This document shows, in pieces, positions 53,658 through 62,579 of a stretch of 64,000 nucleotides of DNA (positions within the stretch are counted from its first letter, which is position 1; every line of letters starts with the position of its first letter). Under the pieces are notes generated by a model, which was given only the letters and a program-made list of their open reading frames with translations, was not told the origin of the DNA and did no database searches. This DNA is from Streptomyces aurantiacus (lineage in GTDB: Bacteria; Actinomycetota; Actinomycetes; Streptomycetales; Streptomycetaceae): the NCBI RefSeq assembly GCF_001418335.1, contig NZ_LIPP01000071.1:72104-136103 (forward strand). Direction: 5' to 3'. The translations under genes and the position numbers were made by a program.

Positions 53658-56345
53658 ATGGTCCGACTCTTGGGTCGATCCTGGGCCCGGTCGACCTCCC
53701 GCCGCGACGCTCTGCGCGCACGGCGCAGACACGCACTTGGCGGACGCACCGTCGCGGGCCAGGTCTTCGTGCTCCAAGTGGCGATCGTGCTGCTCCTGGT
53801 CGCGGTCGCGGTCGTCGCGCTGGTCCTCCAGGTACGCCACGACAGCACGGAGGAGGCACGGAACCGCTCCCTCGCCGTCGCCGAGGCGTTCGCCAACGCT
53901 CCGGGCACCCGCGAGGCGCTCAGTGCCTCCGATCCCACGGCGGTGCTCCAGCCGCGCGCCGAGGCGGCCCGGGTGGGGTCCAAGGTCGACTTCGTCGTGG
54001 TGATGAACACCGACGGCATCCGCTACACCCACCCCGAGCGGGACCGGATCGGCAAGAAGTTCATCGGGACGCTCGGCCCCGCGCTGGCCGGCAAGCCCTT
54101 CACCGAGGAGATCACGGGAACCATAGGGCCGCTGGTGCAGGCCGTGGTGCCCGTCAAGGCGGACGACGGGTCGGTCGTGGGCCTGGTGTCGGCGGGCATC
54201 ACGACCGAGAAGGTGGGAGGTGTCGGGGACCGCCAGCTGCCGCTCCTCCTGGCCGCCGCGGCCGCCGCCCTGGTCCTGGCCCTGGTGGGGACGGCACTGG
54301 TGAGCAGGCGGCTGCTGCACCAGACCCATGGCCTGGGACCGTTCGAGATGACACGGATGTACGAACACCACGACGCGGTCCTGCACGCCGTCCGCGAAGG
54401 GGTCCTCATCGTCGGCGGCGAGGGCCGGCTGCTGCTCGCCAACGACGAGGCCCACCGCCTGCTGGACCTCCCCCAGGACGCCGAGGGGCGGCACGCCCTC
54501 GAACTGGGCCTGGACAAGGACACCGCCGAGCTGCTGGCCTCGGGGCGGGTCGTCACGGACGAGGTGCGCCTCGTCGGTGACCGGCTGCTGGCGATCAACC
54601 AACGGCCCACGGACCTCAAGGGCGGCCCGGCCGGCAGTGTCGCGACGCTCCGCGACTCGACCGAACTGCGTGCGCTGTCCGGCAGGGCCGAGGTGGCCAG
54701 GGAGCGCCTCAGATTCCTGTACGACGCCGGGGTGGGCATCGGCACGACCCTGGACGTGACCCGTACGGCCGAGGAACTGACGGAGGCGGCCGTCCCGCGC
54801 TTCGCGGACTTCGCCGCGGTCGATCTGGCAGAGACCGTGCTGAGCGGCGAGGAGCCCGACGCGCAGACCCCGCTGCGCCGTGCGGCGCTCAACGGAATCC
54901 TCAAGGACGCACCCTTGTATCCCGTGGGCGAGCGGATCGGATTCGCCGCCTCCACCCCACAGGCGCACAGCCTCGGCACCGGTGAGGCCGTGGTCGCGCC
55001 GGACCTCGGGAACGCCCATGGCTGGCTCGCCGATGACAGCGAGCGCGCCACCGAGGTCGTGGAGTACGGAATGCACTCGCTGCTCACGGTCCCCCTGCGG
55101 GCGGGGCCCCTGGTGATGGGCGTGGCGCACTTCTGGCGCTCCGAGAACCCGGAACCGTTCGACGAGGACGAGCTGGCTCTCGCCGAAGAGCTGGTCGCCC
55201 GTGCGGCGGTCTCCATCGACAACGCGCGCCGCTACACGCGCGAGCACACCATGGCCGAGGCACTGCAGCGCAGTCTGCTGCCCCGCAACCTGCCCGAGCA
55301 GGGCGCCCTGGACATCGCCTACCGCTACCTTCCCGCCCAGGCGGGGGTGGGCGGCGACTGGTTCGACGTGCTGCCCCTGTCCGGTGCCCGGGTCGCACTG
55401 GTCGTGGGCGACGTCGTGGGTCACGGGCTGCACGCGGCGGCCACGATGGGGCGCCTGCGGACCGCGGTCCACAACTTCTCCGCCCTGGACCTGCCGCCCG
55501 ACGAGCTGCTGGGTCTCCTCGACGAGCTGGTCGCCCGTATCGACCAGGACGAGGCGACGGACGACGGCAGCGCCGCGATCACCGGCGCCACCTGCCTGTA
55601 CGCCGTCTACGACCCGACCACCCGGCGGTGCTCCGTCGCCCGGGCCGGCCATCCGCCGCCGGCGGTGGTCCGCCCGGACGGCAGCGTCGACTTCCCCGAG
55701 GTGCCCGCCGGGCTGCCGCTCGGTGTCGGCGGTCTCCCCTTCGAGACGGCCGAGCTGGAGCTGGCGGAGGACAGCAGGCTGGTCCTCTACACGGACGGGC
55801 TGGTCGAGGACCGGGAACGGGACATCGACGTGGGCCTCGAACTCCTGCGCAGCGCCCTGACCGGGGCCGGGCGGTCCCCCGGGGACACCTGTCAGGCCGT
55901 CCTCGACGCCCTGCTTCCGTCCCGCCCGAGCGACGACATCGCCCTGATCGTCGCGGGCACCCGGGCGCTCGGTCCCGACCGCGTCGCCGAGTGGCGGGTA
56001 CCGTCCGACCCGGCGGCCGTCGGCGAGGTACGTGGCTCGGTCGCCCGGCAGCTGACGGAGTGGGACCTGGACGACATGGCGTTCACGACGGAGCTGATCC
56101 TCAGCGAGCTGGTCACCAACGCGATCCGGTACGGCCAAGGCCCCATCCAGGTCCGCATGCTGCTCGACCGCAGCCTGATCTGCGAGGTCTTCGACGGCAG
56201 CAACACCTCACCGCATCTGCGGTACGCCGCGACGACGGACGAGGGCGGGCGCGGTCTGTTCCTCGTCGCACAGCTCACCGACCGCTGGGGCACCCGGTAC
56301 ACCCCCGCGGGCAAGGTCATCTGGACCGAACAGCCACTCCCCTGA
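53658..56345 (+). CDS. CitA/DcuS-like sensor fused to PAS-GAF-PP2C-HATPase
   Basis: 895 aa. ATG 53658; the upstream frame is repetitive DNA. Membrane helices at about 33-58 and 195-217 enclose an extracytoplasmic sCACHE-like domain of about 135 residues (VVMNTDGIRYTHPERDRIGK, ITGTIGPLVQAVVPVKADDG). The linker HGLGPFEMTRMYEHHDAVLH is the PAS-entry region of CitA/DcuS histidine kinases. Then PAS (230-345), GAF (350-520), PP2C (545-765: VGGDWFDVL, GDVVGHGLHAAATM, LYTDGLVEDR, DDIALIVAG) and HATPase (790-890: LSELVTNAIRYG). Instead of a histidine kinase it ends in phosphatase plus anti-sigma-like ATPase. Confidence 0.93.
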   Translation: MVRLLGRSWARSTSRRDALRARRRHALGGRTVAGQVFVLQVAIVLLLVAVAVVALVLQVRHDSTEEARNRSLAVAEAFANAPGTREALSASDPTAVLQPRAEAARVGSKVDFVVVMNTDGIRYTHPERDRIGKKFIGTLGPALAGKPFTEEITGTIGPLVQAVVPVKADDGSVVGLVSAGITTEKVGGVGDRQLPLLLAAAAAALVLALVGTALVSRRLLHQTHGLGPFEMTRMYEHHDAVLHAVREGVLIVGGEGRLLLANDEAHRLLDLPQDAEGRHALELGLDKDTAELLASGRVVTDEVRLVGDRLLAINQRPTDLKGGPAGSVATLRDSTELRALSGRAEVARERLRFLYDAGVGIGTTLDVTRTAEELTEAAVPRFADFAAVDLAETVLSGEEPDAQTPLRRAALNGILKDAPLYPVGERIGFAASTPQAHSLGTGEAVVAPDLGNAHGWLADDSERATEVVEYGMHSLLTVPLRAGPLVMGVAHFWRSENPEPFDEDELALAEELVARAAVSIDNARRYTREHTMAEALQRSLLPRNLPEQGALDIAYRYLPAQAGVGGDWFDVLPLSGARVALVVGDVVGHGLHAAATMGRLRTAVHNFSALDLPPDELLGLLDELVARIDQDEATDDGSAAITGATCLYAVYDPTTRRCSVARAGHPPPAVVRPDGSVDFPEVPAGLPLGVGGLPFETAELELAEDSRLVLYTDGLVEDRERDIDVGLELLRSALTGAGRSPGDTCQAVLDALLPSRPSDDIALIVAGTRALGPDRVAEWRVPSDPAAVGEVRGSVARQLTEWDLDDMAFTTELILSELVTNAIRYGQGPIQVRMLLDRSLICEVFDGSNTSPHLRYAATTDEGGRGLFLVAQLTDRWGTRYTPAGKVIWTEQPLP

Positions 56346-56365
56346 GCCACTCCTCGGCCGGCGCC

Positions 56366-57904
56366 TCAGCGGGTGCCGTTCCCCTGGAGACGCTCAAGGT
56401 CGCCGGGGCGTACCTGAATGACGAGCAGGGCGACCAGGGCCGCGAGGACGGCGAAGACCGCGGCGACGATGAAGGCGGTCGAGATGCCCGACGTCAGCAC
56501 CTGGTCGCTCCACGGCGACGGCAGCGTGCCGGTTCTGCGGAACTCCGAGCGCTGGGCGTCGGTCGCCTCCGCCATGAACCGGCGGACCTGGTCGGTGGCT
56601 TCGTTGCGACTGGCCGTGCCGTAGACGGTGACCAGTACGGACAGGCCCAGTGAACCGCCCACCTGCTGCGTGGCGTTGAGGATTCCGGAGGCCGCGCCCG
56701 CCTCCTGCGGGGCGACGCCGGAAACCGCCATCAGGGTCAGTGACACGAAGTTCAGCCCCATGCCGAAGCCGAAGACCAGCATGGGCCCGAGGATGCTGCC
56801 CGCGTACGTGCTGTCGACCTCGGTCAGGGTCAGCCAGCCGAGTCCGACGGCCGACAGGATCGCGCCCGCCGTCATGAACGGCTTGGGGCCCCACCTCGGC
56901 AGCAACTGGGAGGCGAGCCCGGCGCCGATCGCGATGATGGCGCTGACCGGCAGGAAGGCGAGGCCGGCCCGCAGCGGACTGAAGCCGAGGACGTTCTGCA
57001 CGAAGAGCGTCAGGAAGAAGAACATGCCGAACATCGCCGCGGCCAGGCTCAGCATGATCGCGTAGACGCCGGCGCGGTTGCGGTCGCGGAACATCCACAG
57101 GGGTGTGATGGGCTGCTTCGACCGGCGTTCCACGAGGATGAAGGCGGCGAGGAACACGACGGCCGCCCCGAAGGCCGCGAGGGTCGGGCCGTCGCTCCAG
57201 CCCTCCTCCGAGGCGCGGATGAACCCGTAGACGAGCAGCACCATGCCGGCGGTGGAGGTGAGCGCGCCGAGGAGGTCGAAGTGGCCCGGCATGCGTTCGG
57301 ACTCCCGGATGTAGCGGGGCGTCGCGAGCGCGATCAGCAGGCCGATGGGGATGTTGACGTACAGGACCCAGCGCCAGTCGAGCCACTCCACCAGCAGGCC
57401 GCCCGCGAGCAGCCCGATCGCGCTGCCGCCGGCCGAGACCGCGGCGAACACTCCGAACGCCCTGTTGCGCTCGGGCCCTTCGCGGAAGGTCGTGGTGATC
57501 AGTGAGAGGGCCGTCGGCGAGGCGATGGCTCCGCCGACGCCCTGCAACGAGCGGGCCGCGAGCAGCTGCCAGGACTCCTGGGAGAGTCCGCCGAGCAGAG
57601 AGGCCACCACGAAGAGCAGGACACCGGAGACGAAGACTCTGCGGCGGCCGAGGATGTCGCCCAGCCGACCGCCGAGCAGAAGCAGACCGCCGAAGGTCAG
57701 GGTGTAGGCATTGACCACCCACGACAGGTTCTCGGTCGAGAAGCCGAGCGAGCTCTGGATGTGCGGGAGGGCGATGTTCACGATGGTGATGTCGAGGACC
57801 ACCATCAGCTGGCACGAGGCGATGACGAGAAGCGCGATCCCGCTGCCGTGGCCCCGCCGCGGGGACTTGGCAGTGTCGGAAGGTGTCGGGTGAGCGCTGG
57901 TCAT
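56366..57904 (-). CDS. MFS drug efflux transporter, DHA2 (EmrB/QacA) family
   Basis: 512 aa with about 14 membrane helices. Motif D1-type VVLDITIVNIALPHIQ lies in helix 1, motif A LGGRLGDILGRRRVF follows, and motif C-like GVFAAVSAGGSAIGLLAGGL is present. The last helices end in VRPGDLERLQ. Proton-driven efflux of drugs or antibiotics is expected. ATG 57904 is the clear start. An inverted repeat (57927-57944) 22 bp upstream of it looks like an operator, but no repressor is nearby. The gene stands alone. Confidence 0.93.
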   Translation of the reverse strand: MTSAHPTPSDTAKSPRRGHGSGIALLVIASCQLMVVLDITIVNIALPHIQSSLGFSTENLSWVVNAYTLTFGGLLLLGGRLGDILGRRRVFVSGVLLFVVASLLGGLSQESWQLLAARSLQGVGGAIASPTALSLITTTFREGPERNRAFGVFAAVSAGGSAIGLLAGGLLVEWLDWRWVLYVNIPIGLLIALATPRYIRESERMPGHFDLLGALTSTAGMVLLVYGFIRASEEGWSDGPTLAAFGAAVVFLAAFILVERRSKQPITPLWMFRDRNRAGVYAIMLSLAAAMFGMFFFLTLFVQNVLGFSPLRAGLAFLPVSAIIAIGAGLASQLLPRWGPKPFMTAGAILSAVGLGWLTLTEVDSTYAGSILGPMLVFGFGMGLNFVSLTLMAVSGVAPQEAGAASGILNATQQVGGSLGLSVLVTVYGTASRNEATDQVRRFMAEATDAQRSEFRRTGTLPSPWSDQVLTSGISTAFIVAAVFAVLAALVALLVIQVRPGDLERLQGNGTR

Positions 57905-57926
57905 GGGATGGCCCTGCGTCCTGGCG

Positions 57927-57944
57927 ACGTCCGGCGTCGGACGT
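57927..57944 (-). promoter_or_regulatory. Inverted repeat upstream of the efflux gene
   Basis: ACGTCCG, four bases, CGGACGT: a perfect 7-bp-arm repeat, 22 bp upstream of the transporter ATG. It probably is a repressor site. Confidence 0.55.
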
Positions 57945-58461
57945 TCGCCCCATCGACGTTAGCCCCGCGCCGGCGTCCCGACCAGTCGATCACTGCCGCA
58001 CTCCGGGACTCCGGGGGCCGGGGGCTACGAGGGCCGTTCAGTCCTCACCCCTGACGATGTTCCCCTCCGGTTCCGCGCAGGCGCGGCGCGCGTCCCTGTC
58101 GGCTGTCGCCGGAAGGCAGATACGCACGCGACCGTCCCGGTGACGGGCCTGCGCCCAGCCTGTCTCGGGGCGCCGAACGGTGTCCTGGGTGCTGCTGCCG
58201 TACGCGGTCACGACTCCTCACATTCCTTCCGCGCCCTGTCCCACTCGGGGGCGGGTCTGCGTCATGTTGCTGCGCTTTGTCGGTTACCGGTACCGGGTCC
58301 CCCGCGGCGGCGCCGGAAAACCCGGCCCTGTGACGACCGGTACGATCCAGCATTCGCGTAAATAAAAGGGTGAAAAAAATTTCATGTATCACTTGACGCG
58401 TGAAGGTCCAGAGCTGAATCTGGGAGGAGACAGTGACGGTGATGCCCGGGGAGCGGCTGCC
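57945..58461. other. Divergent region, efflux pump / STAS-ANTAR gene
   Basis: 517 bp. AT-rich at 58355-58390, unusual for this genome, which should hold the STAS-ANTAR promoter. TTGACG at 58393-58398 is a candidate -35 without a good -10. The short ORFs in it are not supported. Confidence 0.45.
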
Positions 58462-59343
58462 ATGTCGGAACCAATGCTTTCTGCCCAGCTCATGGGCTTG
58501 TACGCCGCACCCTGCGCGAAGTCGCCCGACCTCGCGAGGGAACGCCCGTCGGCGTACCTGAAGACCGAGACGCACCCCGCCGGCGAGCGGATGACCGTCG
58601 TGGTGATCGGCGAGATCGACATGGCCACCTCCCGACGGCTGCGGCGCTCCCTGCGCGACGCCCTCGCGGAATCGGTCAGCGGTGTCGATCTCGACCTGAC
58701 CAGGGTCTCCTTCTGCGACTGCGCCGGCCTCAACGTCCTGCTGGACGCCCGTCAACACGCGTCGGCGTACGGCAGAACGGTCACCATCGGGTCAGCCGGC
58801 CCCGCCGTCGTGCGGCTGCTCGCTCTCTCGGACACGTCGTCCCTGTTCGCGCCCACGAGCGAGGCCGGCCCCGGCATCGCCTTCACGCACGTCCCGCGCC
58901 CCGGCGCGACGCACAGCACCACGGAGGAGAGCCCGTTGTCCGATGACGCCATCGACGCCACCACCGCCGTTGCCGCCGTTGACACTGCCGGCACCGGCGA
59001 GGCCGCGCAGGAACTTCGCGTCGAAGTGGTCCAGTTGAAGCGCGCCATGGAGACGCGGCCGGTCATCGACCTGGCCCGCGGAGTCCTGATGGCGTCCTTC
59101 GGGCTGAGCCCCGAGGACGCCTGGACCGTACTGGTCACGGTCTCCCAGAACACCAACATCAAGCTCCACCACCTCGCCGAGAGCACGGTGGCCGCCGTCC
59201 AGGGCGAGCCACTGCCCGAGCCCCTGCGGCAGCAGCTGTCCGCGGCGGTCGCCGAACTCGTCCCGGCCCGGCAGGCAACCACCCACGACACCGACGTCCC
59301 CGGACCGGTCCCGGAGGAGCTGCTCCAGGAAGCGGAGCCGTGA
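58462..59343 (+). CDS. STAS-ANTAR fusion regulator
   Basis: 293 aa, starting at ATG 58462 (GGGGAG with a longer spacer). A STAS (anti-anti-sigma) domain at about 30-140 (MTVVVIGEIDMATSRRLRRS) keeps the fold, but the phosphorylated DSSG motif reads CDCAGLNVLL, so there is no acceptor serine. A flexible Ala/Thr linker (145-195) leads to an ANTAR domain (about 197-258: ELRVEVVQLKRAMETRPVID, LARGVLMASFGLSPEDAWTV). The coupling of a sigma-regulator fold with an RNA-binding domain is rare. It probably works without phosphorylation, linking sigma-factor status to transcript antitermination. Confidence 0.86.
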   Translation: MSEPMLSAQLMGLYAAPCAKSPDLARERPSAYLKTETHPAGERMTVVVIGEIDMATSRRLRRSLRDALAESVSGVDLDLTRVSFCDCAGLNVLLDARQHASAYGRTVTIGSAGPAVVRLLALSDTSSLFAPTSEAGPGIAFTHVPRPGATHSTTEESPLSDDAIDATTAVAAVDTAGTGEAAQELRVEVVQLKRAMETRPVIDLARGVLMASFGLSPEDAWTVLVTVSQNTNIKLHHLAESTVAAVQGEPLPEPLRQQLSAAVAELVPARQATTHDTDVPGPVPEELLQEAEP

Positions 59344-59396
59344 CTTCGGCGGGCGGCCGGACGCTCCGGCTCCGGCTCAGGGGCCGGGGCCCTCGG

Positions 59397-60461
59397 TCAG
59401 GCCGGCCGCCCGTGGACCTCGGCCTCCGAGGGCGCCGCGGTCGTGCCCCGTACTTCGAGGACGGGCGTACTCAGGACGACCTGGCCGGGGCGGGCGGGGT
59501 CGGCGATCCGGTCGAGCAGGCACTGCGCGGCGCGGCGGCCGACGTCGTGGCCCGCGCTGTCCACGGTGGTGAGCCAGAGGTGGCGCAGCCGGGCAAGGTA
59601 GGTGTTGTCGTAGCCGACGAGTGAGATGTCCCGGGGCACCCGGAGGCCGAGTTCCTCGGCGGCGGACAGCGCGCCGACGCAGGCGATGTCGTTGAACGCG
59701 AACACGGCGGTGGGCCGCCGGGGGGAGCTGAGCAGCCGGACCGTGGCCCGGTAGCCGCCCTCCTCGGTGAGGTCGCCCTGCTCCACGACCGCCGTGCCGG
59801 TCAGCCCGTGTTCGCGCATGACAGCCTCGAAACTGTGGCGGCGCAGTGCGCCGACCATGCCCTGACCGGCGATGTGGGCGATGCGCCGGTGGCCGAGTCC
59901 GATGAGGTGCTCGGTGGCGAGGCGGGCGCCGTACTCGTCGTCGTTGGCCACGATGTCCGCGCGGGGCAGTTCAGGCTCGCGGGCGCCCGCGACGACGGTC
60001 GGCAGCCGCCCGGCCGCCGTGCGCAGTACCTGTGGATCGGGCAGTGTCCCGACCGCGACGAGGCCGTCGACCCGCAGGTCCGTGAACATGCGCGTGAGGT
60101 CCTCGCCGAGCCGCCGGTTCAGGTGGCCGTCGGCCAGCAGCATGTGCAGACCGTGGGCGTCGAGCAGGGAGTTGAGACCGTCCAGCAGTTCCACGAACCA
60201 GGGGTTGCGCATGTCGTTCAGGAGCACACCGACCGTGGGGGTGCCCCCGGACCGCGCGTGGTCGAGAGGCTGGGGGTGGGCGCGCCGCTCGCTGAGGCTG
60301 CGCGCGGCGGCGTTGGGCCGGTAGCCGAGCTCCTCGACGGCGGCCAGGACCGCCTGCCGCTTCTCGGGGCGCACCCGGTCGGAGCCGCGCAGCACGAGCG
60401 AGACCAGTGATTTCGACACTCCGGCCTGTTCGGCGACGTCGCGGATCGTCGGTGCTCTCAT
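59397..60461 (-). CDS. LacI-family transcriptional regulator
   Basis: 354 aa. N-terminal HTH (TIRDVAEQAGVSKSLVSLVL, about 4-24) with hinge (GYRPNAAARSLSERRAH), then a sugar-binding-like domain: TPTVGVLLNDMRNPWFVELL, NDDEYGARLATEHLIGLGHR, FAFNDIACVGALSAAEELGL. ATG 60461. It is divergent from the Gfo/Idh/MocA gene with the 11-bp repeat tract between them, so repression of that gene is likely. The ligand is probably an inositol or sugar derivative. Confidence 0.95.
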   Translation of the reverse strand: MRAPTIRDVAEQAGVSKSLVSLVLRGSDRVRPEKRQAVLAAVEELGYRPNAAARSLSERRAHPQPLDHARSGGTPTVGVLLNDMRNPWFVELLDGLNSLLDAHGLHMLLADGHLNRRLGEDLTRMFTDLRVDGLVAVGTLPDPQVLRTAAGRLPTVVAGAREPELPRADIVANDDEYGARLATEHLIGLGHRRIAHIAGQGMVGALRRHSFEAVMREHGLTGTAVVEQGDLTEEGGYRATVRLLSSPRRPTAVFAFNDIACVGALSAAEELGLRVPRDISLVGYDNTYLARLRHLWLTTVDSAGHDVGRRAAQCLLDRIADPARPGQVVLSTPVLEVRGTTAAPSEAEVHGRPA

Positions 60462-60560
60462 GAAATGGACCGTTCCACAAGGGTCGACGGAAAGTCAAAG
60501 GGGTTGACACCTGGTGTTACGGACTCCAATCTGAGCCGGAACCATTATGGACCGATCCAA

Positions 60561-60637
60561 AAGCGGTCCAAAGCCAGTCTCAAGCCGGTCTTAAGCCGAT
60601 CCGAACGGATCAAAAACCGACCCGTTATCGATCCGAA
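60561..60637. repeat. Seven tandem 11-bp units, possible LacI target
   Basis: Units start at 60561, 60572, 60583, 60594, 60605, 60616 and 60627, each carrying a GGTC/GATC/GACC core: for example AAGCGGTCCAA, AGCCAGTCTCA, AGCCGGTCTTA, AGCCGATCCGA. One unit per near-helical turn; the tract ends 12 bp before the start of the dehydrogenase gene. Confidence 0.75.
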
Positions 60638-60648
60638 GAGGGGCAGTC

Positions 60649-61806
60649 ATGGGGAGTACGTTCGGCGTCGCCGTCGTGGGGTTCGGCTGGATGGGGCGGG
60701 TGCACACCCAGGCGTACGCGCGCGTGCCGCACCACTTCCCGCAGCTTCCCCTCCGGCCCGAACTGATCGCCGTCGCCGACGAGGTGCCCGGCCGGGCCGA
60801 GGAGGCCGCCGCGCAGTACGGGTTCGCCACGGCCGCCCGGGACTGGCGGGAGGTCGCCGCCGATCCCCGTGTCCGGGCCGTGAGCGTCGCCGCCCCGAAC
60901 TTCCTGCACCGCGAGATCGGCGTCGCCATGGCCGAGGCGGGCAAGCACCTCTGGATCGAGAAGCCGGTCGGCCTCACAGCCGACGACGCGCGGGCCGTCG
61001 CGGGCGCCGTCGCCAAGGCGGGCGTCCAGGGCACGGTCGGCTTCAACTACCGCAACGCGCCTGCCGTCTCGGCCGCACGCGAGCTGATCGCCGCCGGGGA
61101 GATCGGCACCGTCACCCACCTCCGCATCCGCCTCTTCAGTGACTACGCCGCCCATCCCCAGGGCGCTCTGACCTGGCGGTACGAGCGTGAGCGGGGTGGC
61201 AGCGGGGTGCTGGGCGACCTCGCCTCGCACGGCGTGGACCTGGCCCGCTTCCTGCTGGGCGAGATCGCGTCGCTGACCGCCGACACGGCCGTCTTCGTCC
61301 CCGAGCGGGCCCGGCCCACGGGCGCCACCGCCGGCCACGCCCGTTCCGCCGGCGGTGAGTTGGGGCCGGTCGAGAACGAGGACTACGTGTCCTGCCTGCT
61401 GCGCTTCGCCTCCGGCGCCCGCGGCGTGCTGGAGGCCTGCCGGGTCTCGGTCGGCGAGCAGAACAACTACGGCTTCGAGATCCACGGCACCGAGGGCGCG
61501 GTCTCCTGGGACTTCCGTCGTATGGGTGAACTGGGCGTCAGCCGCGGTACGTCGTTCCAGGACCAGCCGGTCAGCACGGTGTATGTCGGCCCGGGGCACG
61601 GCGAGTACGCCGCCTTCCAGCCGGGCGCGGCCAACAGCATGGGTTACGACGACCTCAAGGTCGTCGAGGCGTACAACTTCCTGCGCTCCATCGCTGAAAG
61701 CACCCCGTACGGGGCCACCCTGGAGGACGCCGTCCGCAGTGCTGCCGCGCTGGACGCCATGGCCCGCTCCGCCGAGCACGGCACCTGGGTCGCTCCGGCC
61801 GAATGA
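60649..61806 (+). CDS. Gfo/Idh/MocA-family oxidoreductase (inositol-dehydrogenase-like)
   Basis: 385 aa NAD(P)-dependent sugar or inositol dehydrogenase. The Rossmann motif is GVAVVGFGWMGRVHTQAYAR; the EKP motif is in HLWIEKPVGLTADDARAVAG; a C-terminal beta domain contains GVLGDLASHGVDLARFLLG and VSCLLRFASGARGVLEACRV. ATG 60649 has GAGGGG before it. It is divergent from the LacI gene and probably under its control. The FGE-like gene follows 73 bp later, perhaps co-transcribed. Confidence 0.93.
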   Translation: MGSTFGVAVVGFGWMGRVHTQAYARVPHHFPQLPLRPELIAVADEVPGRAEEAAAQYGFATAARDWREVAADPRVRAVSVAAPNFLHREIGVAMAEAGKHLWIEKPVGLTADDARAVAGAVAKAGVQGTVGFNYRNAPAVSAARELIAAGEIGTVTHLRIRLFSDYAAHPQGALTWRYERERGGSGVLGDLASHGVDLARFLLGEIASLTADTAVFVPERARPTGATAGHARSAGGELGPVENEDYVSCLLRFASGARGVLEACRVSVGEQNNYGFEIHGTEGAVSWDFRRMGELGVSRGTSFQDQPVSTVYVGPGHGEYAAFQPGAANSMGYDDLKVVEAYNFLRSIAESTPYGATLEDAVRSAAALDAMARSAEHGTWVAPAE

Positions 61807-61879
61807 TCCTGGCATAACCGCGCGGTACGTGCTGCCCCGAACCGTGCGCCTACGAGATGGTCAGTAGGATTGCCTGTTC

Positions 61880-62554
61880 ATGGACACACGCGTGGCGAAC
61901 GAGATGATTACCGTGCCGCCGGGGCAGGTCACACTGTCGGACCGGCGGACGCGGCGCAGTTGGTCGGTCGAGCTGGCGCCCTACCGGCTCGGTGCCTTCC
62001 CGGTCACGCAGGCGTTGTACGCGCGGGTCACGGGTGAGCGGCCGAGCGCCGGGGACGGGGACCAACTGCCCGTCGAGGGCATTTCGTGGTGGGACGCGGT
62101 CCGGTTCTGCAACGCCCTGTCGCTGCGCGAGGGGCTCACCCCCGCCTACGCGATCCACGCCGGCAGCGAGGGCATCGACTGGGACAGAGCCGCCGACGGC
62201 TACCGGCTGCCCACCGAGGCCGAGTGGGAGCACGGCTGCCGTGCCGGCACGCCGGGACCGCGCTACGGGCCGCTCGACGAGATCGCCTGGTACCGCGACA
62301 ACTCCCAGGAGCGGGTCCACGACGTGGGCGGCAAGCTGCCCAATCCGTGGGGGCTGCACGACATGCTGGGCAACGTCTGGGACTGGTGCTGGGACGTCTA
62401 CGACGCCGAGGTCTACGGCACCTACCGGGTCCTGCGCGGCGGCGGCTGGTTCGACGAGCACTGGAGCTGCCGGGCCTCCGCGCGGCGCCGCAGCCACCCG
62501 AGTTTCCAGGTCGACGACGTGGGGTTCCGGGTGGCGCGGTCCGTTTCACACTGA
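61880..62554 (+). CDS. SUMF1/FGE-like protein lacking one catalytic cysteine
   Basis: 224 aa, of the formylglycine-generating-enzyme fold: GAFPVTQALYARVTG, EGISWWDAVRFCNALSLREG, YRLPTEAEWEHGCRAGTPGP, WGLHDMLGNVWDWCWDVYDA, RVLRGGGWFDEHWSC, VDDVGFRVARS. In real FGE the segment after RGG carries two cysteines five apart; here the first position is Asp (WFDEH) and only the second (SCRA) is Cys, so copper-dependent formylglycine formation is unlikely. No sulfatase is next to it. Other SUMF1 proteins act in hydroxylation, binding or scaffold roles. Confidence 0.85.
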   Translation: MDTRVANEMITVPPGQVTLSDRRTRRSWSVELAPYRLGAFPVTQALYARVTGERPSAGDGDQLPVEGISWWDAVRFCNALSLREGLTPAYAIHAGSEGIDWDRAADGYRLPTEAEWEHGCRAGTPGPRYGPLDEIAWYRDNSQERVHDVGGKLPNPWGLHDMLGNVWDWCWDVYDAEVYGTYRVLRGGGWFDEHWSCRASARRRSHPSFQVDDVGFRVARSVSH

Positions 62555-62579
62555 CGCGCGCGGTAAGGGTGTGGGGGGC

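Noticed and set aside
53445-56138. 897-codon frame antisense to the PP2C sensor
   Set aside because: Full-length shadow of a gene with complete PP2C, GAF and HATPase motifs; Arg/Gly/Gln/His-biased composition typical of antisense frames in high-GC DNA.
58433-58561. GTG ORF with a good ribosome-binding site overlapping the STAS-ANTAR start in another frame
   Set aside because: Encodes an Arg/Cys/Pro-rich peptide without sense; the ribosome-binding site may aid the STAS-ANTAR gene, but the ORF has no other support.
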